Source of the DNA: Gemmatimonadota bacterium
GTDB lineage: Bacteria; Gemmatimonadota; Gemmatimonadetes; Gemmatimonadales; GWC2-71-9
Length of the DNA stretch: 48,001 nucleotides
Reading direction: 5' to 3'
Assembly: GCA_003220795.1 (NCBI GenBank)
Contig: QHTK01000060.1
Location: 1-48,001 of the forward strand
Below are positions 24,772 through 33,174 of this stretch, piece by piece. The stretch's first letter is position 1; every line of letters begins with the position of its first letter. Below the pieces are notes generated by a model that was given only the letters and a program-made list of their open reading frames with translations, was not told the DNA's origin and did no database searches. The position numbers and the translations under genes were made by a program.

Positions 24772-25491
24772 ATGAGACGCGCGATGCTGGCTGTGGTGTG
24801 CGGTGTGTTCGTGATGGCGAGCGCCCGGGAACGTCGGGCCGAGCCGCAGGGAGGCGCGACGATCGCCGGGAAGATCAAGTTCACGGGCGCCAAGCCGGCG
24901 AACCCCAAGATCGACATGAGCGAGGAGCCGAAATGCAAGGCGAAGTATCAGGCGCCGCCCACCGAGGAGACCGTCGTCGTCAACCCGAACGGCACGCTCG
25001 CGAACGTCTTCGTGTACGTGAAGTCCGGCCTGCCGGAGAGCTACAAGGCCCCGGCGCCGGCTGGAGGGGTCACGCTCGATCAGGACGGGTGTCGCTACCA
25101 TCCGCACGTGCTGGGCATCTTGGTGGGCCAACCTCTCGAGATCAAGAACTCCGACGGCATCCTGCACAACATCAAGGCGAAGGGAACGAAGAACCGCCCC
25201 TTCAACATCAGCCAGCCGACCACGATGACGTCGACGCGCACGTTCACGGCCCCCGAAGTGATGGTGCCGCTCGAGTGCAACGTGCACGGCTGGATGCACG
25301 CGTGGCTCGGCGTGCTGCCGCACTCGTTCTACGGCGTGAGTGGCGCGGACGGGAGCTTCTCGATCAAGGGGCTGCCGCCCGGGACGTACACGATCGAGGC
25401 GTGGCAGGAGAAGTACGGGACGCAGACGGCCAGCGTGACCGTGGCCGGGAGCGAGACGAAGACCCAGGATTTCACCGTCGCGGGCAAGTGA
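24772..25491 (+). CDS. Exported cupredoxin with C-terminal carboxypeptidase-regulatory-like domain
   Basis: 239 residues with a Sec signal (residues 1-25) and a good GGAGGG ribosome site. The type-1 copper ligands appear to be H132 (ILHNIKAKG), C169, H172 and M175 (PLECNVHGWMHAW). A short CarboxypepD_reg-like beta region closes the protein (GSFSIKGLPPGTYTIEAWQEKYG). Proteins of this layout are often found beside cytochrome oxidase genes. It may be the mobile electron carrier to CoxB, whose gene starts 18 bases downstream, or may help copper delivery. Confidence 0.85.
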   Translation: MRRAMLAVVCGVFVMASARERRAEPQGGATIAGKIKFTGAKPANPKIDMSEEPKCKAKYQAPPTEETVVVNPNGTLANVFVYVKSGLPESYKAPAPAGGVTLDQDGCRYHPHVLGILVGQPLEIKNSDGILHNIKAKGTKNRPFNISQPTTMTSTRTFTAPEVMVPLECNVHGWMHAWLGVLPHSFYGVSGADGSFSIKGLPPGTYTIEAWQEKYGTQTASVTVAGSETKTQDFTVAGK

Positions 25492-25509
25492 ACAACTGAG
25501 GAGCTCTCC

Positions 25510-26181
25510 ATGCATTGGTGGCTGCCGCTCAAAGGCTCGACCTTCGCCGGCGACATCGACGGCCTGTTTCTCGCGATCCTGATCATCACCGGGATCGCGT
25601 TCGTGGTGGTCGAGGCGGGACTGATCTGGTTCGTGATCAAGTATCGGCAGCGCCCCGGGCGCAAGGCGTTCTACACGCACGGCAACACCCGCGCGGAAGT
25701 GATCTGGACGACGATTCCGGCGGTGACGATGGTGGCGCTCGGGCTGATCAGCAATCACTACTGGGTCCGGATCAAGGGGCGCAACAGCGTGCCCGCCAAC
25801 GCCTACCCGATCGCGATTCACGCGAAGCAGTTCGAATGGCAGGTGACCTATCCCGGCGCCGACGGGCAGCTCGGCACGCCGGACGACTTCACGGTCCGGA
25901 ATCAGCTGCACGTCCCGGTGGGGCGGCCGGTCGTGGTCCACCTGTCGTCGGAGGACGTGATCCACTCGTTCTTCGTGCCGGTGTTCCGCGTGAAGCAGGA
26001 CGCCGTGCCGGGGATGGACATCAAGGCGTGGTTCCAGGCGACCGTGCCGGGTCAGTACGAGCTGGGCTGTGCCGAGCTGTGCGGCATGGGCCACTACCGC
26101 ATGCGCGCCCAGGTGTTCGTGCATACGCCCGAGGAATACGACGCGTGGATGAAACAGGCGGCTCAGGAGGCAAAGCAATGA
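25510..26181 (+). CDS. coxB: Cytochrome c oxidase subunit II
   Basis: 223 residues with two N-terminal helices (about 17-42 and 64-82) and a periplasmic CuA domain. The CuA ligands are H152 (DVIHSFFVP), C187, E189, C191, H195 and M198 (CAELCGMGHYRM). There is no fused cytochrome c domain, so this is not a caa3-type subunit, and electrons must come from the separate cytochromes c or the cupredoxin upstream. The first helix-loop contains a GTPDD motif like that seen in the first TonB receptor. Confidence 0.96.
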   Translation: MHWWLPLKGSTFAGDIDGLFLAILIITGIAFVVVEAGLIWFVIKYRQRPGRKAFYTHGNTRAEVIWTTIPAVTMVALGLISNHYWVRIKGRNSVPANAYPIAIHAKQFEWQVTYPGADGQLGTPDDFTVRNQLHVPVGRPVVVHLSSEDVIHSFFVPVFRVKQDAVPGMDIKAWFQATVPGQYELGCAELCGMGHYRMRAQVFVHTPEEYDAWMKQAAQEAKQ

Positions 26182-27947
26182 CCAGCGTTGCCGCGACGAC
26201 GCGCGTCCCCCACGCGCATCACGACGACCGGAGCTTCCTCCGGAAGTACATCTTCTCGACCGACCACAAGATCATCGGGATCCAGTTCCTGTTCGTGAGC
26301 CTGTTCTTCCTGCTGCTGGGCGGCGTGCTCGCGATGCAGATGCGCTGGCAGCTGGGCTTCCCCGGGAAGCCGATGCCGGGGGGCGGCCTGCTCCCGGAGT
26401 CGATGGCGGCCGGCGGGGTGATCCTGCCCGAATACTACGTGCAGCTCGTGTCGATGCACGGCACGTTCATGGTGTTCTTCGCGATCATGCCGCTGCTGGT
26501 CGGTGTGTACGCCAACTTCCTGATCCCGCTGAAGATCGGGGCGCACGACATGGCGTTCCCGCGCATCAACATGGCGTCCTTCTGGGCGGCCTTCGCGGCC
26601 GGCCTCCTCATGTTCGCGAGCCTGTTCGTCCCGGAGGGCGGGATCCGCTCCGGGTGGACTAACTACGCGCCGCTGTCGGCCCGGCCCGATCTGTCCGGCG
26701 TCACGATCGGCCAACTCCTGTGGTGCGTGTCGATCGTGGTGCTGGGATTGTCGTCGGTGATGGGGTCGGTGAACTACATCACCACGATCATCAACCACCG
26801 CGCGCCCGGCATGACGTGGTTCCGCATGCCCCTGTCGGTGTGGGCGCTGTTCATCACGGCGATCCTGGCGGTGCTGGCGCTGCCGGTGCTGCAGGGCGCC
26901 GCGATCCTGTTGCTGTTCGATCAGACGATCGGCACCCACTTCTTCGATCCCGCGGCGGGCGGTCAGGCCCTGTTGTGGCAGCACCTGTTCTGGTTCTTCG
27001 GGCATCCCGAGGTCTACATCCTGATCCTGCCGGCGATGGGCATGGTGTCCGACATCGTCGCCAACGGGTCGCGCAAGCCGATCTTCGGCTACCACTCGAT
27101 GGTGTTCGCGATCATCGCGATCGCGTTCCTGGGGTGGCTGGTGTGGGGCCACCACATGTTCATGAGCGGGATGAACCCCACGCTGGGCTCGTCGTTCATG
27201 GTGTCTACGCTCGTGATCGCCGTGCCGTCGGCGGTCAAGGTGTTCAACTGGATGGGGACGATGTGGCGCGGCAATCTGCGGTTCCACGTGCCGATGCTCA
27301 ACGCCACGGCCTTCGTGGCGATGTTCGTGATCGGCGGGCTGTCGGGGATCTACATGGCCGCCACGCCGGTGGACATGTTCATCCACGACACCTACTTCAT
27401 CGTCGCACACTTGCACTACGTGCTGTTCGGCGGCAGCCTGTTCGCCCTGTTCGCCGCGATCCCGTACTGGTTCCCGAAGATGTTCGGCCGGATGATGAGC
27501 GAGCGGTGGGGCAAGGTGCACTTCTGGCTCACCTTCGTGTTCTACAACCTCACCTTCTTCCCGATGCACATCCTCGGGAACGCCGGGCACATGCGGCGGA
27601 TCTACGATCCGACGCAGTACGACTTCCTCAAGCCGTACCAGCCGATGAACGAGTTCATCTCGATCGCCGCATTCCTGCTGTTCGCGACGCAGCTCATCTT
27701 CTTCGTGAATTTCTGGTACAGCCTGTTCAAAGGGGAAAAGGCGCCGCAGAACCCGTGGGAGGATAACGGGCTCGAGTGGTCGCTGCCGTCGCCCGCCCCG
27801 CACGGCAACTGGGAGCGGGTGCCGACCGTGTACCGCGGGCCGTACGAGTTCAGCTCGCCCGAGGTCTCGGACCGCGATTACCTGCCGCAGCATGAGAAGC
27901 GGCCCACCGACCGCGAGCCGGCCTCGACCACGGCCCCGAGTCACTAG
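26178..27947 (+). CDS. coxA: Cytochrome c oxidase subunit I, heme-copper oxidase family A
   Basis: 589 residues with 12 main helices; the ATG overlaps the coxB stop. H94 in MHGTFMVFF is a low-spin heme ligand. GHPEVYI holds the CuB histidine, the cross-linked tyrosine and the glutamate of the D-channel, the mark of type A1. WGHHMFMSGM gives the two other CuB histidines, and HDTYFIVAHLHYVLFGG gives the ligands of both hemes. It reduces oxygen to water and pumps protons. The last 60 residues form a polar extension not needed for catalysis. Confidence 0.97.
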   Translation: MTSVAATTRVPHAHHDDRSFLRKYIFSTDHKIIGIQFLFVSLFFLLLGGVLAMQMRWQLGFPGKPMPGGGLLPESMAAGGVILPEYYVQLVSMHGTFMVFFAIMPLLVGVYANFLIPLKIGAHDMAFPRINMASFWAAFAAGLLMFASLFVPEGGIRSGWTNYAPLSARPDLSGVTIGQLLWCVSIVVLGLSSVMGSVNYITTIINHRAPGMTWFRMPLSVWALFITAILAVLALPVLQGAAILLLFDQTIGTHFFDPAAGGQALLWQHLFWFFGHPEVYILILPAMGMVSDIVANGSRKPIFGYHSMVFAIIAIAFLGWLVWGHHMFMSGMNPTLGSSFMVSTLVIAVPSAVKVFNWMGTMWRGNLRFHVPMLNATAFVAMFVIGGLSGIYMAATPVDMFIHDTYFIVAHLHYVLFGGSLFALFAAIPYWFPKMFGRMMSERWGKVHFWLTFVFYNLTFFPMHILGNAGHMRRIYDPTQYDFLKPYQPMNEFISIAAFLLFATQLIFFVNFWYSLFKGEKAPQNPWEDNGLEWSLPSPAPHGNWERVPTVYRGPYEFSSPEVSDRDYLPQHEKRPTDREPASTTAPSH

Positions 27948-27959
27948 GAGAAAGAGGCG

Positions 27960-28643
27960 ATGACCCACGCGACGGCGACCGTCGACCTGATGCGTCCCCC
28001 GTTCCCGGCGGAGCCGGGATCGGGGGTCTACTCGAACAAGCTCGGTATGTGGGTGTTCCTGGCGAGCGACGTGATGTTCTTCACGGCGCTGATCGGCACC
28101 TACATCATTCTCCGATTCGGAGTGAGCCAGCCGTGGGCGCACCCCAACGCCGTGCTCAACGTGCCGCTCACCGCCTTCAACACGTTCCTGCTGATCTGCT
28201 CCTCGGTGTCGATGGTGAAGGCGTTCGCCGCGATCTCCCAGGGCGACCAGCGGGGGCTCAAGCTGTGGCTGTTGATCACGATCCTCGCCGGCGCGTCGTT
28301 CGTGAGTGTGCAGGTCGTCGAGTACATCAAGCTGGTGGGACATGGTTTCACGCCGGCCGGCTTTCGGGAGGGGTCGACGCTGGCCGAGCACGCGGTCAGC
28401 GATCCGGTCAAGTACGGCGCCGCGACGGCGGGCTTGTACGGCTCGACGTTCTTCACGATGACGGGCTTCCACGGCTTCCACGTGACCTGCGGCGTCATCT
28501 CGATGACCTACCTGTACTTCACGAAGGTGCTGCCGGGGAAGTACTCACGGCAGGACTACCGGGGCATCGAAACGATCGGGTTGTACTGGCACTTCGTCGA
28601 TCTGGTGTGGATCATCCTGTTCACGATCGTCTACCTGATCTGA
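27960..28643 (+). CDS. coxC: Cytochrome c oxidase subunit III
   Basis: 227 residues, close to the short CoxC/CyoC-type length, with about five to six helices. Typical segments are NKLGMWVFLASDVMFFTALIG, FFTMTGFHGFHVTCGV and YRGIETIGLYWHFVDLVWIILF. The subunit stabilises subunit I and its proton uptake. It follows coxA by 12 bases with a GGAGAAAGAGG ribosome site. Confidence 0.96.
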   Translation: MTHATATVDLMRPPFPAEPGSGVYSNKLGMWVFLASDVMFFTALIGTYIILRFGVSQPWAHPNAVLNVPLTAFNTFLLICSSVSMVKAFAAISQGDQRGLKLWLLITILAGASFVSVQVVEYIKLVGHGFTPAGFREGSTLAEHAVSDPVKYGAATAGLYGSTFFTMTGFHGFHVTCGVISMTYLYFTKVLPGKYSRQDYRGIETIGLYWHFVDLVWIILFTIVYLI

Positions 28644-28651
28644 GGGCGCCC

Positions 28652-28930
28652 ATGGAGACGACCCAGCACAAGCTGCCGAACTACATGCTGATCTGGCTGT
28701 ACCTGTTCGTTCTGACGGCGGCCGAGGTCCTGTTCGCCTTCGAGATGCCCATTTCACAGCTGGCGAAGATCGTGTGCCTGCTCGTGCTGGCGGTCGTGAA
28801 GGCGCTGCTCGTCGCCTTGTTCTTCATGCACCTGAAGTTCGAGCGGTGGCGGTTGCGCGTCGTGTTCATGATCCCGCTGCCGCTGGCCGCGATCCTGGTG
28901 CTGGCGGTCATCACGGAGAAGCTCTGGTAG
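28652..28930 (+). CDS. coxD: Cytochrome c oxidase subunit IV (CoxD/CtaF type)
   Basis: 92 residues with three helices (LIWLYLFVLTAAEVLFAF, IVCLLVLAVVKALLVALFFMHLKF, VVFMIPLPLAAILVLAVIT). The KALLVALFFMHLKFE segment is typical of bacterial oxidase subunit IV. It is a small accessory subunit of the complex. The gene end carries the ribosome site and start of ctaB. Confidence 0.9.
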   Translation: METTQHKLPNYMLIWLYLFVLTAAEVLFAFEMPISQLAKIVCLLVLAVVKALLVALFFMHLKFERWRLRVVFMIPLPLAAILVLAVITEKLW

Positions 28931-29775
28931 CGTTCCTCGAGCTCACCAAGCCGCGCATCACGCAGCTCGTGATGCTCACCGCCGCCGCGGGGTTCTACCT
29001 CGGCGCCGCGGGGCGCGTGGACGTGCGCGTGCTGATCGAGACGCTGTTGGGCGTCGCGCTGGTCGCGGCCGGGACCAACGCCTTCAATCAGCTGCGCGAG
29101 CGGGACGTCGACGCGCGCATGCAGCGCACGCGCGGCCGTCCCCTGCCGTCCGGGCGGGTCACCCCACGGGCCGCCGCAGCCTTCGCGGCGGTCATCTCGA
29201 TCGTGGGTGTGGCGTACCTGGGCCTCGCGGTCAACCTGCTGACCGCGGGCCTCGCGGCCCTGACACTCGCCAGCTACGTCCTGCTGTACACGCCGCTCAA
29301 GCGCAAGACGTCGCTCAATACGCTGATCGGCGCCGTGCCTGGCGCGCTGCCGATCGTGGGCGGGTGGACCGCCGCCGGGGGCGAGCTCGGGCCCGCGGTG
29401 GCGGCGCTGTTCTGGATGGTGTTTCTGTGGCAGCTGCCGCATTTCCTGGCGCTCGCCTGGATCTACCGGGACGACTACCGCCGCGGCGGGCTGGCCATGC
29501 TCTCGGTCGACGACCCGGATGGGCGCCACACCGGCCGGATGGTGTTGCTCTATGCCACGGCGTTGCTGCCGGTGAGCCTCCTGCCGACTCTGTTGGGCGT
29601 GACGGGCGCGCTGTACTTCTTCGGGGCGCTGGCGCTGGGGCTCGCGTATACGGGGGCGTCGGTGGCGATGACCCGCGCCGTCACGACCGCGCGTGCCTGG
29701 CGACTGTTTCTCGTCTCGATCATCTATCTGCCGGCACTGCTCACGTTGATGGTGCTCGACAAGACCGTGGCGTAG
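28924..29775 (+). CDS. ctaB: Protoheme IX farnesyltransferase (heme O synthase)
   Basis: About 283 residues with eight to nine helices. It adds a farnesyl group to heme B at the membrane to form heme O for CoxA. The prenyltransferase motifs are present: NAFNQLRERDVDARMQRTRGRPLPSG (first Asp-rich site) and YRDDYRRGGLAML (second site). No ATG, GTG or TTG lies near the conserved ELTKPR N-terminus. A CTG at 28924, five bases after GGAG at 28915-28918, is the best start and overlaps the coxD stop; the nearest standard codon is a GTG far inside coxD. Confidence 0.92.
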   Translation: MVAFLELTKPRITQLVMLTAAAGFYLGAAGRVDVRVLIETLLGVALVAAGTNAFNQLRERDVDARMQRTRGRPLPSGRVTPRAAAAFAAVISIVGVAYLGLAVNLLTAGLAALTLASYVLLYTPLKRKTSLNTLIGAVPGALPIVGGWTAAGGELGPAVAALFWMVFLWQLPHFLALAWIYRDDYRRGGLAMLSVDDPDGRHTGRMVLLYATALLPVSLLPTLLGVTGALYFFGALALGLAYTGASVAMTRAVTTARAWRLFLVSIIYLPALLTLMVLDKTVA

Positions 29776-29785
29776 CGGCCCGTCC

Positions 29786-29974
29786 ATGATCCCCTTCCAT
29801 CGCCTGCTGATCTCCACCGCGATCGTCTTCTGCGCGGGATTCGCGACGTGGGCGGGAGTCGACTACTGGCAGTCGCGCGGCGCGGTCACGCTCGCGCTCG
29901 CCGCCGTCTTCCTCGCGTTCGCGGTCGGGTTGTCGTATTACCTGCGACACCTGAACCGCTTTCTCGGTCGATGA
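29786..29974 (+). CDS. Tiny two-helix membrane protein, function unknown
   Basis: 62 residues with two hydrophobic segments (about 5-24 and 33-50) and a basic C-terminus (RHLNRFLGR). It lies ten bases after ctaB and overlaps the next small gene by ATGA. I do not recognise a family. Its position suggests an oxidase accessory or assembly peptide, as small membrane subunits are common in such operons. Confidence 0.65.
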   Translation: MIPFHRLLISTAIVFCAGFATWAGVDYWQSRGAVTLALAAVFLAFAVGLSYYLRHLNRFLGR

Positions 29975-30159
29975 TCCTGGCTGCCCTGCTCCTCGTCCAC
30001 GGCGACGATCCCGGGATGGAGCTGCTCTACTTCTGGGCTGCGGTGCTGCTCGCCCTCACCCCGGTGCTGATCTTCGGGGCGATCGGGGCGCTGGTGCTGA
30101 AGAAGATTTGGAAGGAGCGGCGCGAAGGGGCGGAGCGCGGGGCGGGAACCGGAGTTTAG
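29971..30159 (+). CDS. Second tiny membrane protein, function unknown
   Basis: 62 residues with one or two hydrophobic segments (MILAALLLVH and ELLYFWAAVLLALTPVLIFGAIGALVL) and a charged C-terminus (KKIWKERREGAERG). It is translationally coupled to the preceding 62-residue protein, so the two may form a pair. No family is recognised. The stop codon TAG forms part of a TAGATT that precedes the ChdC start. Confidence 0.6.
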   Translation: MILAALLLVHGDDPGMELLYFWAAVLLALTPVLIFGAIGALVLKKIWKERREGAERGAGTGV

Positions 30160-30169
30160 ATTCCGCCCC

Positions 30170-31255
30170 ATGACGTCCAAGCCCCCCGAGCGCCGCCAGG
30201 TCGTCCGCTTCGCCTTCTACAAGCTCGACACCGCGTGGCGCCGGCTCTCCGCCGAGCGCCAGGCGAGCTCGAAGATCGAGTTCGGCGAGACGATCGAGAG
30301 CTTCAACGGGCATCTGCTGCTGCGGCCTTACGGGTTGGTCGGCATCCGGGGAGACTGCGACTTCCTGCTGTGGCAGGTGGCGGAGGACCTCGATTCCTTG
30401 GTGGCGCTCCAGACGGCGCTCAACCGCACCGATTTGGGCGCCTACCTCACGCTCCCGTACAGCTACCTGGCGATGACGCGGCGCTCGATCTACGAGTTCC
30501 CCGAGGACCCGGGCCGACCGTCCCGCCTGCGAATCCGACCGAGCGACGCCCGCTACCTGTTCGTCTACCCGTTCACCAAGACGAGGGCCTGGTACGCGCT
30601 CTCCAAGCCCGAGCGTCAGACGATGATGGACGAGCACGTGCGGGTCGGCCGCAAGTACCCGTCCATCCGCTTGAACACGACGTACTCCTACGGTCTCGAC
30701 GACCAGGAGTTCATCGTCGCATTCGAAGGGGACAACCCCGGGGATTTCCTCGATCTGGTGATGGAGCTGCGCGAGAGCCAGGCGTCGGGCTACACGCTGC
30801 GCGACACGCCCACCTTCACCTGCGTGCAGATGTCGCTGTGGGACATGCTGGACACGCTGGGCGGCGCGGGCTCGGCGGAGGCGCCCTCCCGGCGTCCGGT
30901 GCGTGCCGACGGCTACACGCCCGTGGCCACGCTGGCGGAGCTCCCGGAAGGCGCCAGCCGGCGCGTGTACGCGGCGGGGGAGGCGGTCGCGCTGTTCAAC
31001 GTGAGCGGGACGGTGCACGCGATCGCCAACCGCTGCACGCACGCCCGCGCCAGCCTGTCCGAAGGCACGCTCGACCCCGCCCGTTGCGCGGTGACCTGCC
31101 CGTGGCACGAGGGCGTCTTCTCGCTCGAGACCGGACAGGTGCTCGCCGGCCCGCCCGCGCTGCCAATCGGGATCTACCGCGTGAAGCTCGAGGGAGACAC
31201 GATCCTCGTCGCACCGGCCGAGGCGCGCGAGCCCACGGTTGTCCCCCGCCCCTAA
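30170..31255 (+). CDS. chdC: Coproheme decarboxylase ChdC (HemQ) fused to a Rieske [2Fe-2S] domain
   Basis: 361 residues. Residues about 8-235 are the chlorite-dismutase-like ChdC fold, with the proximal heme ligand H156 in MMDEHVRVGRKYP and the typical SYLAMTRRSIYEF segment. Residues about 248-350 are a Rieske domain with C289-T-H291 and C310-P-W-H313 as cluster ligands. ChdC makes heme B from Fe-coproporphyrin III using peroxide. The Rieske domain could bring electrons or sense redox state, which is inference. No Shine-Dalgarno sequence precedes the ATG; TAGATT lies seven bases upstream. The end overlaps hemE by 17 bases. Confidence 0.92.
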   Translation: MTSKPPERRQVVRFAFYKLDTAWRRLSAERQASSKIEFGETIESFNGHLLLRPYGLVGIRGDCDFLLWQVAEDLDSLVALQTALNRTDLGAYLTLPYSYLAMTRRSIYEFPEDPGRPSRLRIRPSDARYLFVYPFTKTRAWYALSKPERQTMMDEHVRVGRKYPSIRLNTTYSYGLDDQEFIVAFEGDNPGDFLDLVMELRESQASGYTLRDTPTFTCVQMSLWDMLDTLGGAGSAEAPSRRPVRADGYTPVATLAELPEGASRRVYAAGEAVALFNVSGTVHAIANRCTHARASLSEGTLDPARCAVTCPWHEGVFSLETGQVLAGPPALPIGIYRVKLEGDTILVAPAEAREPTVVPRP

Positions 31256-32273
31256 CGACTGTCGCTTCCTGAAGGCGTGTCGCGCGCAGCCCAGCGACGT
31301 CACGCCGGTGTGGTTCATGCGGCAGGCGGGGCGCTACCTGCCGGAGTACCGCGCGCTGCGGCAGAAACACTCGCTGCTCGAGCTGTGCCACCACCCCGAG
31401 CTCGCCGCGCAGGTGACCCTCCAGCCCGTCGAGCGGCTGGGCGTGGACGCCGCGATTCTCTTCGCCGATATCCTGCTGCCGTTCGAGCCCCTCGGCCTCG
31501 GCTTGAGCTTCGCGGCGGGCGAGGGACCGCACATCAGCCGGCCGATTCATGAAGCGAGCCAGGTCCTCGAGCTGCCGCGCGTCGATCCGGCCACCGATCT
31601 CGCATACGTGATCGACGCGGCGCGGCTCGCCGCCCGGGCGCTGCCCCCGCACGTCCCGCTCATCGGCTTCGCGGGCGCCCCGTTCACGCTCGCGAGCTAC
31701 GCCATCGAGGGCGGCGCGACGCGCAGCTTCACACTGACCAAGCGCTTCATGTACACCGAGCCCCGAGCCTGGCACGAGCTGATGATGCGGTTCGCGGAGC
31801 TGGTCGGCGCCTACCTCGCCGCCCAGGCGCGCGCCGGCGCGCGGGCGCTGCAGCTGTTCGACAGCTGGGTCGGCTGCCTGGCGCCGGCGGACTACGCGAC
31901 GTACGTGTTTCCCCACAGCCAGCGGGCGCTCGAGCTGGCCCGCGCGTCCGGCGTCCCCGTGATCCATTTCGGGACCGACACTGCCGTGCTGCTCCCCGAC
32001 TTCGCCCGCGCCGGCGGCGACGTCATCGGCGTGGACTGGCGCATTCCCCTCGACATCGCGTGGGAGCGCATCGGCCCCGACCGGGCGATTCAAGGGAACC
32101 TCGATCCCGCGGCGCTGCTCGCGCCGCTCCCCGAGCTCGAGCAGCGGGTGCGCGACGTGCTCGACCGGGCCGCGGGCCGTGCCGGTCACATCTTCAACCT
32201 CGGGCACGGCGTGCTGCCGGAGACCGCGGTCGAGGCGTTGCAGCGCGTCGTGGACTTGGTGCATGGCGGCTGA
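31239..32273 (+). CDS. hemE: Uroporphyrinogen decarboxylase
   Basis: 344 residues, starting at TTG within the end of the chdC gene; family members begin about five residues before NDCRFLKACR, which fits this start. Signature segments are TPVWFMRQAGRYLPEYR (first motif), GFAGAPFTLASYAIEGG, and FNLGHGVLPET near the C-terminus. It converts uroporphyrinogen III to coproporphyrinogen III, which feeds the coproporphyrin-dependent branch formed by the next two genes and ChdC. Confidence 0.95.
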   Translation: MSPAPNDCRFLKACRAQPSDVTPVWFMRQAGRYLPEYRALRQKHSLLELCHHPELAAQVTLQPVERLGVDAAILFADILLPFEPLGLGLSFAAGEGPHISRPIHEASQVLELPRVDPATDLAYVIDAARLAARALPPHVPLIGFAGAPFTLASYAIEGGATRSFTLTKRFMYTEPRAWHELMMRFAELVGAYLAAQARAGARALQLFDSWVGCLAPADYATYVFPHSQRALELARASGVPVIHFGTDTAVLLPDFARAGGDVIGVDWRIPLDIAWERIGPDRAIQGNLDPAALLAPLPELEQRVRDVLDRAAGRAGHIFNLGHGVLPETAVEALQRVVDLVHGG

Positions 32274-33174
32274 CGGCGTCGCCGTGCTGGTGATGGCGTA
32301 CGGCGGGCCCGGCAGCCTGGATGACGTGGAGCCGTACCTGCTGGACGTGCGGGGCGGCCGGCCGACGGCTGCGGAGCTCGTGGAGGAGATCACCCGGCGC
32401 TATGCGCGCATCGGCGGCCGCTCGCCCATTCTGGAGCGGACCGAGGCCCAGGCGCTGGCGCTGGGTCGCGTGCTCGGGCCCGCGTGGCCCGTCTACGTCG
32501 GGATGCGCCACTGGCATCCGTTCATCGGGGAGACGGTGGAGCGCATGGTCGCCTGTGGCGAGCGGCGTGTGGTGGCGATCGTGCTCGCGCCTCACTATTC
32601 GGCTCTGTCGGTCGGCGCGTACGAGAAAAGGCTGCTCGATGCGGCGCGCGGCCGCCTCGACCTGGCCCTGGTGCGGAGCTGGGGGGACCACCCCAAGTTC
32701 CTCGAGGCCGTCGCCGAGCGCGTCAGGCGGGCGCTGCAGCGCTTCCCCGTGCCGGGCGCCGTGCAGGTGCTGTTCACCGCGCACAGCCTCCCCGAGCGCA
32801 TCCTCGCCGCAGGGGATCCGTACGCCGACGAGCTGCAGGCGAGCGCGGCGGCCGTGGCACGCCTCGCGGGGGTCGGCGAATGGCGCTTCGCGTATCAGAG
32901 CGCGGGTGCCACCCCCGAACCGTGGCTCGGGCCCGAGGCCGGCGCCGTCATGACCGAGCTCGCCGCCACGCGGAAAAACTTCCTCATCGTCCCAATCGGA
33001 TTCGTGAGCGATCACGTCGAGGTGTTGTACGATGTGGACGTCGCGTACCGCGGGCTCGCGGAGCGGCTGGGCGTCCGCCTCGAGCGCACCGACTCGTTGA
33101 ACGACGATCCGCTGCTCGTGGCCGCGCTCGCGGACCTGGCGCGAAGCACCGCGACGGAGCGGGGCTGGGTATGA
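32263..33174 (+). CDS. hemH: Ferrochelatase (probably coproporphyrin type, CpfC)
   Basis: 303 residues from the ATG at 32263, which overlaps hemE by 11 bases and begins directly before the conserved VAVLVMAYGGP. The active-site residues are H111 (LAPHYSALSVGAY) and E253 (GFVSDHVEVLYD). The length and lack of a [2Fe-2S] C-terminus match the soluble Gram-positive type, which inserts iron into coproporphyrin III. The neighbouring ChdC and HemY support that pathway over the protoporphyrin one. Confidence 0.93.
   Translation: MAADGVAVLVMAYGGPGSLDDVEPYLLDVRGGRPTAAELVEEITRRYARIGGRSPILERTEAQALALGRVLGPAWPVYVGMRHWHPFIGETVERMVACGERRVVAIVLAPHYSALSVGAYEKRLLDAARGRLDLALVRSWGDHPKFLEAVAERVRRALQRFPVPGAVQVLFTAHSLPERILAAGDPYADELQASAAAVARLAGVGEWRFAYQSAGATPEPWLGPEAGAVMTELAATRKNFLIVPIGFVSDHVEVLYDVDVAYRGLAERLGVRLERTDSLNDDPLLVAALADLARSTATERGWV

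Noticed and set aside
26163..28481. A 772-codon open frame on the minus strand across coxA and coxC
   Set aside because: It is rich in His, Arg and Glu, has no recognisable domain, and lies opposite well-conserved oxidase genes; it results from high GC and third-position bias.
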